Shown: positions 53,862 to 62,631 of the stretch, in pieces
Layout: the number at the start of each line of letters is the position of its first letter
Position numbering within the stretch: the first letter of the stretch is position 1
Made by a program: the position numbers and the translations under genes
Notes under the pieces: model-generated
Seen by the model: only the letters and a program-made list of their open reading frames with translations
Database searches by the model: none
What the model was told of the DNA's origin: nothing
NCBI GenBank assembly: GCA_003542575.1
Contig: DPKJ01000014.1
Span: 238,566-302,565, forward strand
Direction: 5' to 3'
DNA: 64,000 nt
DNA from: Rikenellaceae bacterium
GTDB taxonomy: Bacteria > Bacteroidota > Bacteroidia > Bacteroidales > UBA932

Positions 53862-54680
53862 ATGACTCGGTACCTGCCGTTTATTATTGTTGTTTTTGTT
53901 TTGCTGGTCGTACCGGCCTCTCTTAGTGCACAAAACAAAGAGACAAGTGAGTCTTTAGTTGTTGATGAGCTAACGAAAACTGAAAAATCAGAGATCGCTA
54001 AGGACTCAATAAATGTTAATGAATTCGCAAGAACTGAGAAATCAGAGATCGCTGAGAAATCAAACAATGTTGAATTCACGGCAAATGCCCTGCTTGTAAG
54101 TCGGTATTTATGGAGAGGTCAGGATTACGGGCACGCCCCATCATTTCAACCAGGGGCTGAATTGATATGGAGAGGTTTTACATTTGGAGCGTGGAGTGCG
54201 TTAAAAATAGCAGGAGAGGGGGAGCCCGAGCTTGATTTCTATATCTCAAAGGAGGTGGGTAAATTTACAATCGCCTTATGGGATTATTGGTCTTATGATA
54301 AGTTGATGCGAACACAATATTTTGACTACAACTCCGCTACAACCTCTCATATGTTTGAAGGACAAATAATTTATTCAACCGGAGAGAGAAATCAATTTAA
54401 TCTGATGCTGAGTTCGCTGTTTTTCGGAGCAGATCCCACCAAAAGTTTGTATGGGGAGGTAGAGTATGTCAGGGAGTTTAGGAAAAATGAAATAGCCCTT
54501 GTTGCCGGTTATCAGTTTAAGGGAGAATACTATGCTCAAAATAGTGGTTTTGTGAATATTGGCTGCTCATATTTAAGGTACCTGTGGGATTTTGGAAAAT
54601 ACTCAACATTTATCTCATTCTCCTTAACAGCAAATCCGGCACTTAAGAAAACATTTTTTGCCGTAGCAGTTGGGTTTTAA
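53862..54680 (+). CDS. Exported outer-membrane beta-barrel-like protein
   Basis: The 272-residue product has a signal peptide (ending LSAQ, about 24), a low-complexity linker with a repeated 'ARTEKSEIA'-type unit (residues 35-65), then alternating strands beginning 'FTANALLVSRYLWRGQDYGHAPSFQPGAELIWRGFTFGAWSALKIAGE', a pattern shared with TIGR02001-like porin-type proteins. It ends in Phe, as barrels do. The linker seems to be an expanding repeat. Cargo unknown. The histidine kinase gene follows 44 bases later. Confidence 0.75.
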   Translation: MTRYLPFIIVVFVLLVVPASLSAQNKETSESLVVDELTKTEKSEIAKDSINVNEFARTEKSEIAEKSNNVEFTANALLVSRYLWRGQDYGHAPSFQPGAELIWRGFTFGAWSALKIAGEGEPELDFYISKEVGKFTIALWDYWSYDKLMRTQYFDYNSATTSHMFEGQIIYSTGERNQFNLMLSSLFFGADPTKSLYGEVEYVREFRKNEIALVAGYQFKGEYYAQNSGFVNIGCSYLRYLWDFGKYSTFISFSLTANPALKKTFFAVAVGF

Positions 54681-54724
54681 TATTTGCATTTTGTTAAAGA
54701 AAAAGTAAAAGGATTTAAAATAAC

Positions 54725-56404
54725 ATGAAAAGAAGTCCCGGAATAAACAACAGATTATTATTATTGATTGCCTATACAGGTGCGATTTTTTTGCTGCTCT
54801 TCACTACTCTGCTTGCTTTACAAAAAAGGCAGTCAAAGATGATTCACCAGGAATCGGATGAACAATACCACCGGGAAATCACTTCAATAATTAACCTTAA
54901 CAGCAAAGGCCTAAGGCAAATAGTCTTTGATTATACATACTGGGACGAATTTACCGAGGTTATGGCCAAAGGAGGGAATATAACATGGTTTGATCAAAAC
55001 ATATCAACCATTCTCACCTCTTATGACTACGATTATGTTGCCGTATACAGTGTATCAAACAAGCTTTTGTATGAACGCAGCTCTGAAGATTACCGCCTAA
55101 GTGAGGTAATTCCGGAAGGAGCTCTTGAGTTACTCAATGAAAAAAAACTATTAAACTTCTATATTGAAACAATTGAGGGCTATATGGAGATTGCTTCTGC
55201 TTCAATTCACCCCACTTTTGACCAAAACAGAACAGAGACAAAACCTTCTGGTTATATATTTGTCGGCAAACTTTGGGACACAAAAATGGTCCAATATCTG
55301 TCAGACTTTACAACCTCCCAAATAACTATTGGCAAGTCTGTTATAAATGATGACCATAAAGATTACATTCTTCACAGCAATATAGTCTTTCCCGGATATA
55401 ACGGCACAAATATTGGCGGGGCACAATTTCTAAGAGAGAATACTGTTTTTAGACTGTACAACAGTAGCTCGATTTATATGATGGTAGTTCTTTTGATATC
55501 TCTTACTTTTATATGGATTACAATCAGATATGCAACCCGCCTCTGGGTAATTAAGCCACTAAAACATGTAGAGAACATACTTAAAAGAGAGATTTCAAAT
55601 GATATTAGTAAACTAAAGAAGGCTCCAAGAGAGTTTGCCCAAATAGCTCAACTTTTTGAAAATTACAAAAAGCAGGAGGAGGAGATAAGGCGGGCTAAAG
55701 AGTTAGCAGAGCAGGCAAACACACTCAAAACAAGATTCCTTGCCAATATAAGCCACGAAACAAGAACTCCTATGAATAGCATTATGGGGTTTTCAGAACT
55801 TCTGAATGACCCTGACCTTACACAGGAACAAAGGATGCAATATGTTGGAATAATACATTCCAACAGCATGAAGATGATGGAGCTTTTGGGTGACCTTATG
55901 AATGTATCAAGGCTTCAGTCAGGGCAGGAAGAGGTTCACGAATCTCCATTTTCTATTAAAGAGATGATGGTAAATATTCACACTAATCATAGTTACAAAG
56001 CATCAGCTAAAGGGCTACTTTTGGTAAACAACACCCCGAACTCTTCCGATGATATCATACTCTATTCTGATCGTGAAAAAGTGTGTCAGATATTTGATAA
56101 TCTGATAAGTAATGCCATTAAATACTCCTCTGAGGGAACCATTGAATATGGTTTTGAAAAGACAAATACATTTATCCGGTTTTATGTGAAGGATCAGGGA
56201 ATCGGAATACCATTAGAACTGCATGAAAGAATTTTTGAGTATTTTATCCAAGGCGAAACCTCTCTAAATAAAAGCTTTAGCGGAGTAGGATTGGGTCTTG
56301 CAATTGCAAAAGCAAACGTAAACCTGTTAGGAGGCAACATTAAAGTGGAGAGCGAGCCCGGTAAAGGGGCATGTTTCAGTTTTACAATTCCACATAAATT
56401 CTAA
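54725..56404 (+). CDS. CHASE4-like sensor histidine kinase
   Basis: The 559-residue product has a first membrane helix at about 12-28, a periplasmic domain (30-245) with the CHASE4-like pattern '[16 protein letters not shown]...[22 protein letters not shown]', a second helix (about 247-270), a HAMP-like linker, the HisKA H-box '[23 protein letters not shown]' with the phospho-accepting His at about 345, and an HATPase domain (N-box '[10 protein letters not shown]', 'DQGIGIP', '[19 protein letters not shown]'). No receiver domain and no adjacent regulator gene: an orphan kinase. Confidence 0.9.
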   Translation: MKRSPGINNRLLLLIAYTGAIFLLLFTTLLALQKRQSKMIHQESDEQYHREITSIINLNSKGLRQIVFDYTYWDEFTEVMAKGGNITWFDQNISTILTSYDYDYVAVYSVSNKLLYERSSEDYRLSEVIPEGALELLNEKKLLNFYIETIEGYMEIASASIHPTFDQNRTETKPSGYIFVGKLWDTKMVQYLSDFTTSQITIGKSVINDDHKDYILHSNIVFPGYNGTNIGGAQFLRENTVFRLYNSSSIYMMVVLLISLTFIWITIRYATRLWVIKPLKHVENILKREISNDISKLKKAPREFAQIAQLFENYKKQEEEIRRAKELAEQANTLKTRFLANISHETRTPMNSIMGFSELLNDPDLTQEQRMQYVGIIHSNSMKMMELLGDLMNVSRLQSGQEEVHESPFSIKEMMVNIHTNHSYKASAKGLLLVNNTPNSSDDIILYSDREKVCQIFDNLISNAIKYSSEGTIEYGFEKTNTFIRFYVKDQGIGIPLELHERIFEYFIQGETSLNKSFSGVGLGLAIAKANVNLLGGNIKVESEPGKGACFSFTIPHKF

Positions 56405-56411
56405 CCCAAAA

Positions 56412-56419
56412 TATATTTG
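56412..56419 (+). promoter_or_regulatory. TAnnTTTG -7 element for asnA
   Basis: TATATTTG ends only 5 bases before the ATG at 56425. Transcription would begin at or next to the start codon, so the message may be leaderless. Confidence 0.5.
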
Positions 56420-56424
56420 TACCA

Positions 56425-57462
56425 ATGTCAGTATTAATTCCAAAAGGATATAGAAATATCCTTGAAAACGTAGAGAATACCCAAAAGGGTATTAAGCTGG
56501 TTAAGGACATGTTTCAGAGCAACCTGTCCGCTCAGCTGGTTCTTCTCAGAGTCACTGCACCTGTTATGGTGCTTAAAGGGACCGGTATCAATGACGATCT
56601 TAACGGAACAGAGAGGCCCGTAACCTTTCCCGTTAAAGACCTTAATGAGGCACCTGCAGAGGTAGTTCAATCTCTTGCCAAATGGAAGAGAATGAAGTTG
56701 TCAGAAATGAAGATGAATCATAATCGTGGAATCTATACAGACATGAATGCAATCCGTCCAGACGAGGTAATGGATAATATTCACTCGATTTATGTTGATC
56801 AGTGGGATTGGGAAAAGGTCATCAGCAAAGAGGACAGAAACCTCTCCTTCCTTAGAAGCACTGTCAGGAGAATTTATGAAGCAATCAGAGTTACCGAAAA
56901 CAGAATATATGTAGAGTACCCTCAGATAGTGCCATCGCTTCCCGAAGATCTGTTCTTCATTCACGCACAGGAGCTGTTGGAGATGTATCCGGGGCTTACT
57001 CCAAAAGAGAGAGAGAATGAGATAACAAAGAAACATAAGGCTGTTTTTGTAATCGGGATAGGCCACGACCTTACCGATGGCAATTTTCACGACGGAAGAG
57101 CAGCAGACTACGACGACTGGAGCACCAAAAACGAAGATGGTTACTATGGCCTCAACGGCGACCTTCTGCTTTGGAATCCTGTTTTGCAAAGTTCATTTGA
57201 GATTTCCAGTATGGGAATACGTGTTGATGAGACAGCAATGGAAAAACAGCTCAAAATTCGTAATCAGGAGTGGAAAAAAGAGCTGATGTTCCACAAAGAG
57301 TTACTTGCCGGTAATCTCCCTTACACAATAGGCGGAGGTATCGGACAGTCAAGGCTTTGCATGTTTCTTTTACGTAAATGCCACATTGGTGAAATCCAAT
57401 GCAGCATATGGACAGATGAGATAAAAAACGAGTGTAAAAAAGCAGGCATTGAGCTAATGTAA
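56425..57462 (+). CDS. asnA: Aspartate-ammonia ligase
   Basis: The 345-residue product is full length for AsnA, which makes asparagine from aspartate, ammonia and ATP. Family features: N-terminal 'IPKGYRNILENVENTQKGIKLVKDMFQ', 'LRVTAPVMV', 'VDQWDWEKVI', 'FVIGIGHDL', 'GLNGDLLLWNPVL' and 'GGGIGQSRLCMFLLRKCHIGEIQCSIW', the class II synthetase-like ATP site. Monocistronic with its own promoter and a terminator after it. Confidence 0.96.
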   Translation: MSVLIPKGYRNILENVENTQKGIKLVKDMFQSNLSAQLVLLRVTAPVMVLKGTGINDDLNGTERPVTFPVKDLNEAPAEVVQSLAKWKRMKLSEMKMNHNRGIYTDMNAIRPDEVMDNIHSIYVDQWDWEKVISKEDRNLSFLRSTVRRIYEAIRVTENRIYVEYPQIVPSLPEDLFFIHAQELLEMYPGLTPKERENEITKKHKAVFVIGIGHDLTDGNFHDGRAADYDDWSTKNEDGYYGLNGDLLLWNPVLQSSFEISSMGIRVDETAMEKQLKIRNQEWKKELMFHKELLAGNLPYTIGGGIGQSRLCMFLLRKCHIGEIQCSIWTDEIKNECKKAGIELM

Positions 57463-57541
57463 CTGCATTTCCCGGGATTTTACTTATCACCATATTGTAA
57501 AATAAACTAAGAAATTGACACATTGAAACCAAAAAAGGCTG

Positions 57542-57587
57542 AGGGTTGACTAATTTTACTCACAATTTAGTTAACCCTTAATCTTTT
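57542..57587 (+). terminator. Terminator between asnA and the lipoprotein gene
   Basis: AGGGTTGACTAA (57542-57553) pairs with TTAGTTAACCCT (57567-57578) with one mismatch, followed by TAATCTTTTTT. Confidence 0.7.
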
Positions 57588-57592
57588 TTGCT

Positions 57593-58234
57593 ATGAAAAA
57601 ACTTCTGCAATTAATAATTATCTCCTCAGCCTTGCTTCTCACCTCATGTGACCTGATAGAAGAGGCAATCATCGGTTCAAAGCTGGGCGGTGAACAATCA
57701 GCAATAGGCCAGGTAGGAGTTACAGTAACTTCATCAAGTGCCCAGATAAATGGAGTCAGCAACATTCAGGCATCTGTAACATCTCTAAGCGGGGGTGTAT
57801 CAAATTATACAGGATCTGCAACTGTGGCCAATTCATCAATTGTCAGTACTTTGAGCAACCTTCCCGGGGTATCTGTCAGCGGCAACACTGTTACAGTAAC
57901 AGGTATTAAATTCAAATCAACAACCGAGGGAATAGAAAGTATATATGGCTTTGACCCGGGGATAATAATCAAGTATAGCTCAAGCGTAGGTGACAAATAC
58001 GACATACTCGGCTCCTCAACCAAAAGAGAAGTTACTGCAAAATCAACCTCTGATGACTTCAGTTGGGGAGGGATGATGATAAAGGTTATTAAGGTAGAGG
58101 AGAATATTAACCGCGGTGGTGTTCAGAAAATAACATACTATGGTAACCACAAATGGGGTATGGTCTCTGTAAGATTTGATTTTGATGACGGAACCTACTC
58201 TCAGTTCCCAATTTACAACAGCGCAAACAACTAG
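57593..58234 (+). CDS. Lipoprotein, unknown function
   Basis: The 213-residue product has lipobox LTSC (Cys at about 19). The mature part is Ser/Thr/Gly-rich ('VGVTVTSSSAQINGVSNIQASVTSLSGGVSNYTGSATVANSSIVSTLSNLPGVSVSGNTVTVTG'), then a more globular C-terminus 'SDDFSWGGMMIKVIKVEENINRGGVQKITYYGNHKWGMVSVRFDFDDGTY'. I do not recognise it. The radical SAM gene follows 11 bases later, so they may share a transcript. Confidence 0.7.
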   Translation: MKKLLQLIIISSALLLTSCDLIEEAIIGSKLGGEQSAIGQVGVTVTSSSAQINGVSNIQASVTSLSGGVSNYTGSATVANSSIVSTLSNLPGVSVSGNTVTVTGIKFKSTTEGIESIYGFDPGIIIKYSSSVGDKYDILGSSTKREVTAKSTSDDFSWGGMMIKVIKVEENINRGGVQKITYYGNHKWGMVSVRFDFDDGTYSQFPIYNSANN

Positions 58235-58245
58235 TGTCTTAGAGA

Positions 58246-59514
58246 ATGAAGTACCTTACTATTAATGGTGAGAGAAAAATCATACCACCTTTCCCTCACC
58301 ACAAGGAGTATGTCTACCGCTGTTACCGGTTCTTTAAAGCAAAGAATCTGTATTCATTTCTTACAATTCCCGGTCACTACAAATTTGTAAGAGAGATTTG
58401 GATGCAGAAAAAGCATAAGGTGGCAATACCTCGTGACCTTCTCATAGACCCCACTAGTGACTGCAACCTTAAATGCAAAGGTTGTTGGGCTGCGGATTAT
58501 GAGAAACACTCAAATATCTCCTATGATAAGCTTGATTCAATATTCACGGAGGCAGCAGAGCTGGGAGTGATGGATATTCTCATGTCCGGGGGAGAACCGC
58601 TTATGCGTAAAGATGATATAGTTACGCTGGCTGCAAAGCATCGAAACCTTACCTTTTCTATGTTTACAAACGGAACTCTTGTTGACGAAGCTTTTGCAGA
58701 CAAACTTGTAGAACTCGGCAATTTAAACCTCTTCATAAGTATCGAAGGGTATCGGGAAGATACCGATTTTCGCAGAGGTAAAGGAACATATGATAAAGTA
58801 ATTAAGGCAATGGATCTTCTAAAGGCAAGAGATATTGGGTTTGGATTTTCGGCATGCTATCATTCAAGAAATTACAAAGTTATCTGTAGCGATGAGTTCA
58901 TTGGCTTTATGAGAGAAAAGGGGGCATGGTTTGCGTGGCTTTTCAATTACCTCCCAATAGGCAGTGATGCCGACACATCTCTTTGTTGTACTGCAGAACA
59001 GAGAGCATACGTAATGAAAAAGACAGATGAGTATTATAAAAAACACGATTTTCTGCTGATTGATTTTGCAAACAGCGGTCACAAATCAATAGGTTGTGTG
59101 GCGGCTGGTAACGATTTTCTGCATATAAATGCAAATGGTGATGTTGAGCCATGTGCATTCTGCCACTATTCCGACACTAATATTAACGACAAATCCTTTC
59201 TTGAAGCGCTAAACTCACCATTTCTTAAGACCTTCAGGAATAAAAAGCCCTTTTCTCAAAATTTTCTCACCCCTTGTCCAATGATGGATCTTCCGGAAGA
59301 GATAGTTAAGCTTACATCCGACAAATCAGTAATATCAACCCATTTGGCTAATCCGGAAAGTGGAGAAGAGCTAGCTAAAAAAACCAGGCATCTAGCCAAA
59401 AAATGGCAACCTGTTGCCGAGAAGATATATGCGGGACTTCCAAAAGCAGAAAAGAGAAGATTTGGGATTCTTAACTGGTTACTACATGCGGGAGATAAAT
59501 ATAAATATAGGTAA
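58246..59514 (+). CDS. Radical SAM protein with SPASM-like C-terminus
   Basis: The 422-residue product has the cluster motif CNLKCKGC (C73, C77, C80), 'SGGEPLM' for SAM binding, and a C-terminal set 'GNDFLHINANGDVEPCAFCHYSDTNI...TPCPMM' that can hold additional iron-sulfur ligands. Such enzymes modify peptides, lipids or cofactors; the substrate is not clear. It is close in layout to radical SAM proteins of hopanoid or peptide-maturation type, but without a precursor gene. A 146-residue membrane protein gene follows 24 bases on. Confidence 0.87.
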   Translation: MKYLTINGERKIIPPFPHHKEYVYRCYRFFKAKNLYSFLTIPGHYKFVREIWMQKKHKVAIPRDLLIDPTSDCNLKCKGCWAADYEKHSNISYDKLDSIFTEAAELGVMDILMSGGEPLMRKDDIVTLAAKHRNLTFSMFTNGTLVDEAFADKLVELGNLNLFISIEGYREDTDFRRGKGTYDKVIKAMDLLKARDIGFGFSACYHSRNYKVICSDEFIGFMREKGAWFAWLFNYLPIGSDADTSLCCTAEQRAYVMKKTDEYYKKHDFLLIDFANSGHKSIGCVAAGNDFLHINANGDVEPCAFCHYSDTNINDKSFLEALNSPFLKTFRNKKPFSQNFLTPCPMMDLPEEIVKLTSDKSVISTHLANPESGEELAKKTRHLAKKWQPVAEKIYAGLPKAEKRRFGILNWLLHAGDKYKYR

Positions 59515-59538
59515 ATAAAACAACAAATAAAACTGGCA

Positions 59539-59979
59539 ATGATAAACTATCGTTTTAAATATTTCGGGCTGGCTATTGTTCTGGTAGCTGTGGCATTTAC
59601 GGTGCTCTATTTTGGGTTTAACTTCCGTTTTGAGATGACAGTCTTTGCAGTACACTCTGCCTTCTTTGAGACCAAAATGTTTGCCCTGTTTAAAACAAAT
59701 TTTGCCGATGAACTTATACTCATTTTATACCTGACAGGTTTGGCTCTTATGATGTTTTCAAAAGAGAAAAATGAGAGTGCGGGGATCATGCAAAAAAGGC
59801 ATGACGCAATGCGTTATGCCTTTTTTATCAATCTTTTGATACAGTTATTTGTTATCCTCTTTATTTACGGACAAGGTTTTATCGCATTCCTGGTTCTCAA
59901 CCTTATCAATCTGCCACTGCTCTATCTGGCTCTCTTTTTTATTATGAAAAGAGATTTAAATGAGCAGAAAATTCAGTAG
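59539..59979 (+). CDS. Four-helix membrane protein, unknown function
   Basis: The 146-residue product has hydrophobic segments at about 8-25, 30-48, 52-73 and 90-135 with two helices. It shows no motif I can assign. Its position behind the radical SAM gene, same direction and short spacing, suggests a shared role. Confidence 0.7.
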   Translation: MINYRFKYFGLAIVLVAVAFTVLYFGFNFRFEMTVFAVHSAFFETKMFALFKTNFADELILILYLTGLALMMFSKEKNESAGIMQKRHDAMRYAFFINLLIQLFVILFIYGQGFIAFLVLNLINLPLLYLALFFIMKRDLNEQKIQ

Positions 59980-60003
59980 GAGATCTTCTGTTAATATTAA
60001 AAG

Positions 60004-60981
60004 CTACTTACTTCCGAAACTCTTCATAAACTGAACCCTTTCAAATTTCTCCGGGTTCTCGATGTTTGAGTAGTTAAGCTTGCCCTTGAAATCCGATATG
60101 TTTTTAAAGCCTTGCGAATCCATAAATAGATTAAGATCAGCAATGGCATTCGATATTGCATCTCCTCCTTTTTTATAAAGAGCAGTACACATCTGAGCTG
60201 TTGTTGCTCCTGCAAGAATCTGTTTCAGGACCACAGTTCCGTTGTGAATGCCGGTGCTTGCCGAAAGGTCAATACCGGGAACGAGCGCAGAAACTATACC
60301 CATCCAGCGAAGCTCCTTAAGATACTCCTCAGAATGAGAGAAGGCATCAGCAGGAAAAATCCTCAATTTCTTAATATCAATATCGGGGCTGTAAAATCGG
60401 TTAAACATAACAACTCCCTTTGCTCCGTTGGCTTTTAAGTTGCTTACGAAACCCGGAAGGTTTGAAAAATTTGAGCCTATTTTAACCGCAACGGGTATTC
60501 CAATGCTTTTTGAAACCTTTGAAACAACATTGAAATACTCCTTTTCAATATCGTCAGATTTTTTGTGCACATTCAAAGGAAGCGAATAGATATTCAGTTC
60601 CAGACCGTCTGCACCTGCGCTCTCTATCTCCTTGGCAAACTGTGTCCATTCACCTAAAGAAAAGCAGTTTATGCTTGCAATAACAGGAACAGAAACTGTT
60701 CTCTTAACATCCTCTATCAATTTCAGGTATCTGTCAATGGAGTTTTGACGCAAGTAGTGGTGAAGGTAATCTGCCGACTCCGGATAGTCATGTGACTGTG
60801 AGTTTAGAAACTCTGCCTCGTTTACAATCTGCTCCTCAAATAGTGATTTTACCACTATTGCACCCACTCCTGCCCTTTCGAATTCTGCAACCCTGTCCAA
60901 TTGTGCCGTTAGTCCGGAGCTTGCTGCAAGGATTGGCGATTTTAGTGCCATCCCAAGATAGTTAACTGAAAGATTTGACAT
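60004..60981 (-). CDS. Dihydroorotate dehydrogenase-like FMN protein
   Basis: The 325-residue product has the class 1 DHOD barrel: 'NYLGMALKSPILAASSG' at the start, 'SINCFSLGEWTQFAKEIESAGADGLELNIY' (about 120-150), 'PVAVKIGSNFSNL' and 'GVVMFNRFY' plus 'LSASTGIHNGTVVLKQILAGATTAQMCTALYKKG' that bind FMN. In Bacteroidota such copies often accompany the true pyrD and may be a DHOD paralogue with other substrates. It follows glyS by 13 bases on the same strand. Confidence 0.85.
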   Translation of the reverse strand: MSNLSVNYLGMALKSPILAASSGLTAQLDRVAEFERAGVGAIVVKSLFEEQIVNEAEFLNSQSHDYPESADYLHHYLRQNSIDRYLKLIEDVKRTVSVPVIASINCFSLGEWTQFAKEIESAGADGLELNIYSLPLNVHKKSDDIEKEYFNVVSKVSKSIGIPVAVKIGSNFSNLPGFVSNLKANGAKGVVMFNRFYSPDIDIKKLRIFPADAFSHSEEYLKELRWMGIVSALVPGIDLSASTGIHNGTVVLKQILAGATTAQMCTALYKKGGDAISNAIADLNLFMDSQGFKNISDFKGKLNYSNIENPEKFERVQFMKSFGSK

Positions 60982-60994
60982 AGTTTATGTGGTG

Positions 60995-62533
60995 TTAAAT
61001 TTGTTCAAGTACTTTTCTCATACTCACCTTCTCCTCAACAATCGCTCTCAGATTCTCAACAGAAACACGCTCCTGTTCCATAGAATCCCTGTAACGGATT
61101 GTAACGGTATTGTCGGTTAAGCTTTGATGATCTATTGTGATGCAGAAAGGGGTCCCGATAGCATCCTGACGGCGGTATCTCTTTCCTATACTATCCTTTT
61201 CGTCATACTGGCAATTAACGTCGTATTTAAGATCTCCCATGATCTTTCTTGCAAATTCAGGAAGGCCGTCCTTCTTTACCAGAGGCAATACTGCAAGTTT
61301 AACAGGAGCAAGAAAAGCAGGAAGTCTTAAAACTACCCTATCCTCTCCGTTTTCCAATTTCTCTTCACAATACGAAGAGGCGTAAATCGCAAGGAATGTT
61401 CTGTCCAGACCAATTGATGTCTCAACTACATACGGAACATAGTTTTCGTTTGTCTCGGGATCGAAGTACTGCATTTTTTTTCCTGAGAACTTCTGATGCT
61501 GCGAAAGGTCAAAGTCAGTCCTTGAGTGAATACCCTCAAGCTCTTTGAAACCGAAAGGAAACTCAAATTCTATGTCGGCTGCAGCATTTGCGTAATGTGC
61601 CAGCTTCTCGTGGTTGTGAAATCTGTATTTACTCTCTCCCAACCCTAGTGCCAGGTGCCATTTCAGACGTGCCTCCTTCCACTTTTCAAACCATGCAATC
61701 TCCTCTCCGGGGCGAACAAAAAACTGCATCTCCATCTGCTCAAACTCCCTCATTCTGAAAATAAATTGACGAGCAACTATTTCGTTTCTAAAGGCCTTAC
61801 CTATCTGGGCAATACCAAATGGAATCTTCATCCTGCCGGTCTTCTGAACATTCAAAAAGTTTACGAAGATACCCTGAGCTGTCTCCGGCCTTAGGTATAT
61901 TGTACCTGCATCTTCACTTACGCTACCCATCTGGGTAGAGAACATAAGATTAAACTGCCTCACCTCTGTCCAGTTTCTTGAACCGGATACCGGACAAGCA
62001 ATTTCACAGTCGATTATAAGTTGTCTTACCGCCTCAAGATCAGCGCTATTAAGTGCGTCATTCATTTTGGTAGTCACCTCGTCGGCCTTAACCCTGTTCC
62101 TTAAAACATTGGGATTTGTTGCACGAAACTGCACCTCATCAAAGGATTCGCCAAATTTCTTCTTTCCCTTCTCAACCTCCTTCTCAATCTTCTCTTCTAG
62201 TTTGGCAATGTAGTCCTCAAGCAGAACATCGGCCCTGTATCTCTTTTTTGAATCCTTGTTATCAATCAAAGGGTCGTTAAATGCACCAACGTGTCCCGAA
62301 GCTTCCCAAATTTTAGGATGCATGAATATTGCAGAGTCAATTCCAACGATATTTTCGTTTAGACGAACCATTGCATCCCACCAATATTTTTTGATGTTAT
62401 TCTTGAGTTCCACTCCCAACTGTCCGTAGTCATACACAGCACTCAGACCATCGTAAACCTCACTGGACTGAAAAATGAAACCATACTCCTTTGCGTGTGC
62501 TATCAGACTCTTGAATAACTCCTCCTGTGTCAT
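60995..62533 (-). CDS. glyS: Glycyl-tRNA synthetase (dimeric, eukaryote-type)
   Basis: The 512-residue product is full length for the alpha2 class II glycyl-tRNA synthetase. Motifs visible: N-terminal 'FIFQSSEVYDGLSAVYDYGQLGVELKNNIKKYWW', motif 2 'RPETAQGIFVNFLNVQKTGRMKIPFGIAQIGKAFRNE', motif 3 'GLDRTFLAIY' and the C-terminal anticodon-binding domain ('LAPVKLAVLPLVKKDG'). It charges tRNA-Gly. It starts the two-gene minus-strand unit with the DHOD-like gene. Confidence 0.95.
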   Translation of the reverse strand: MTQEELFKSLIAHAKEYGFIFQSSEVYDGLSAVYDYGQLGVELKNNIKKYWWDAMVRLNENIVGIDSAIFMHPKIWEASGHVGAFNDPLIDNKDSKKRYRADVLLEDYIAKLEEKIEKEVEKGKKKFGESFDEVQFRATNPNVLRNRVKADEVTTKMNDALNSADLEAVRQLIIDCEIACPVSGSRNWTEVRQFNLMFSTQMGSVSEDAGTIYLRPETAQGIFVNFLNVQKTGRMKIPFGIAQIGKAFRNEIVARQFIFRMREFEQMEMQFFVRPGEEIAWFEKWKEARLKWHLALGLGESKYRFHNHEKLAHYANAAADIEFEFPFGFKELEGIHSRTDFDLSQHQKFSGKKMQYFDPETNENYVPYVVETSIGLDRTFLAIYASSYCEEKLENGEDRVVLRLPAFLAPVKLAVLPLVKKDGLPEFARKIMGDLKYDVNCQYDEKDSIGKRYRRQDAIGTPFCITIDHQSLTDNTVTIRYRDSMEQERVSVENLRAIVEEKVSMRKVLEQI

Positions 62534-62584
62534 AATTACAATTGTTTATAAACTGCGAAATTAGTGCTTTTTATATAAATTTAA

Positions 62585-62592
62585 TACTTTTG
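62585..62592 (+). promoter_or_regulatory. TAnnTTTG -7 element for dsbD
   Basis: TACTTTTG lies 40 bases before the ATG at 62632. Confidence 0.6.
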
Positions 62593-62631
62593 TCTGTCAA
62601 TAATCCCTAAAGTGACTAAAACAAACATACG

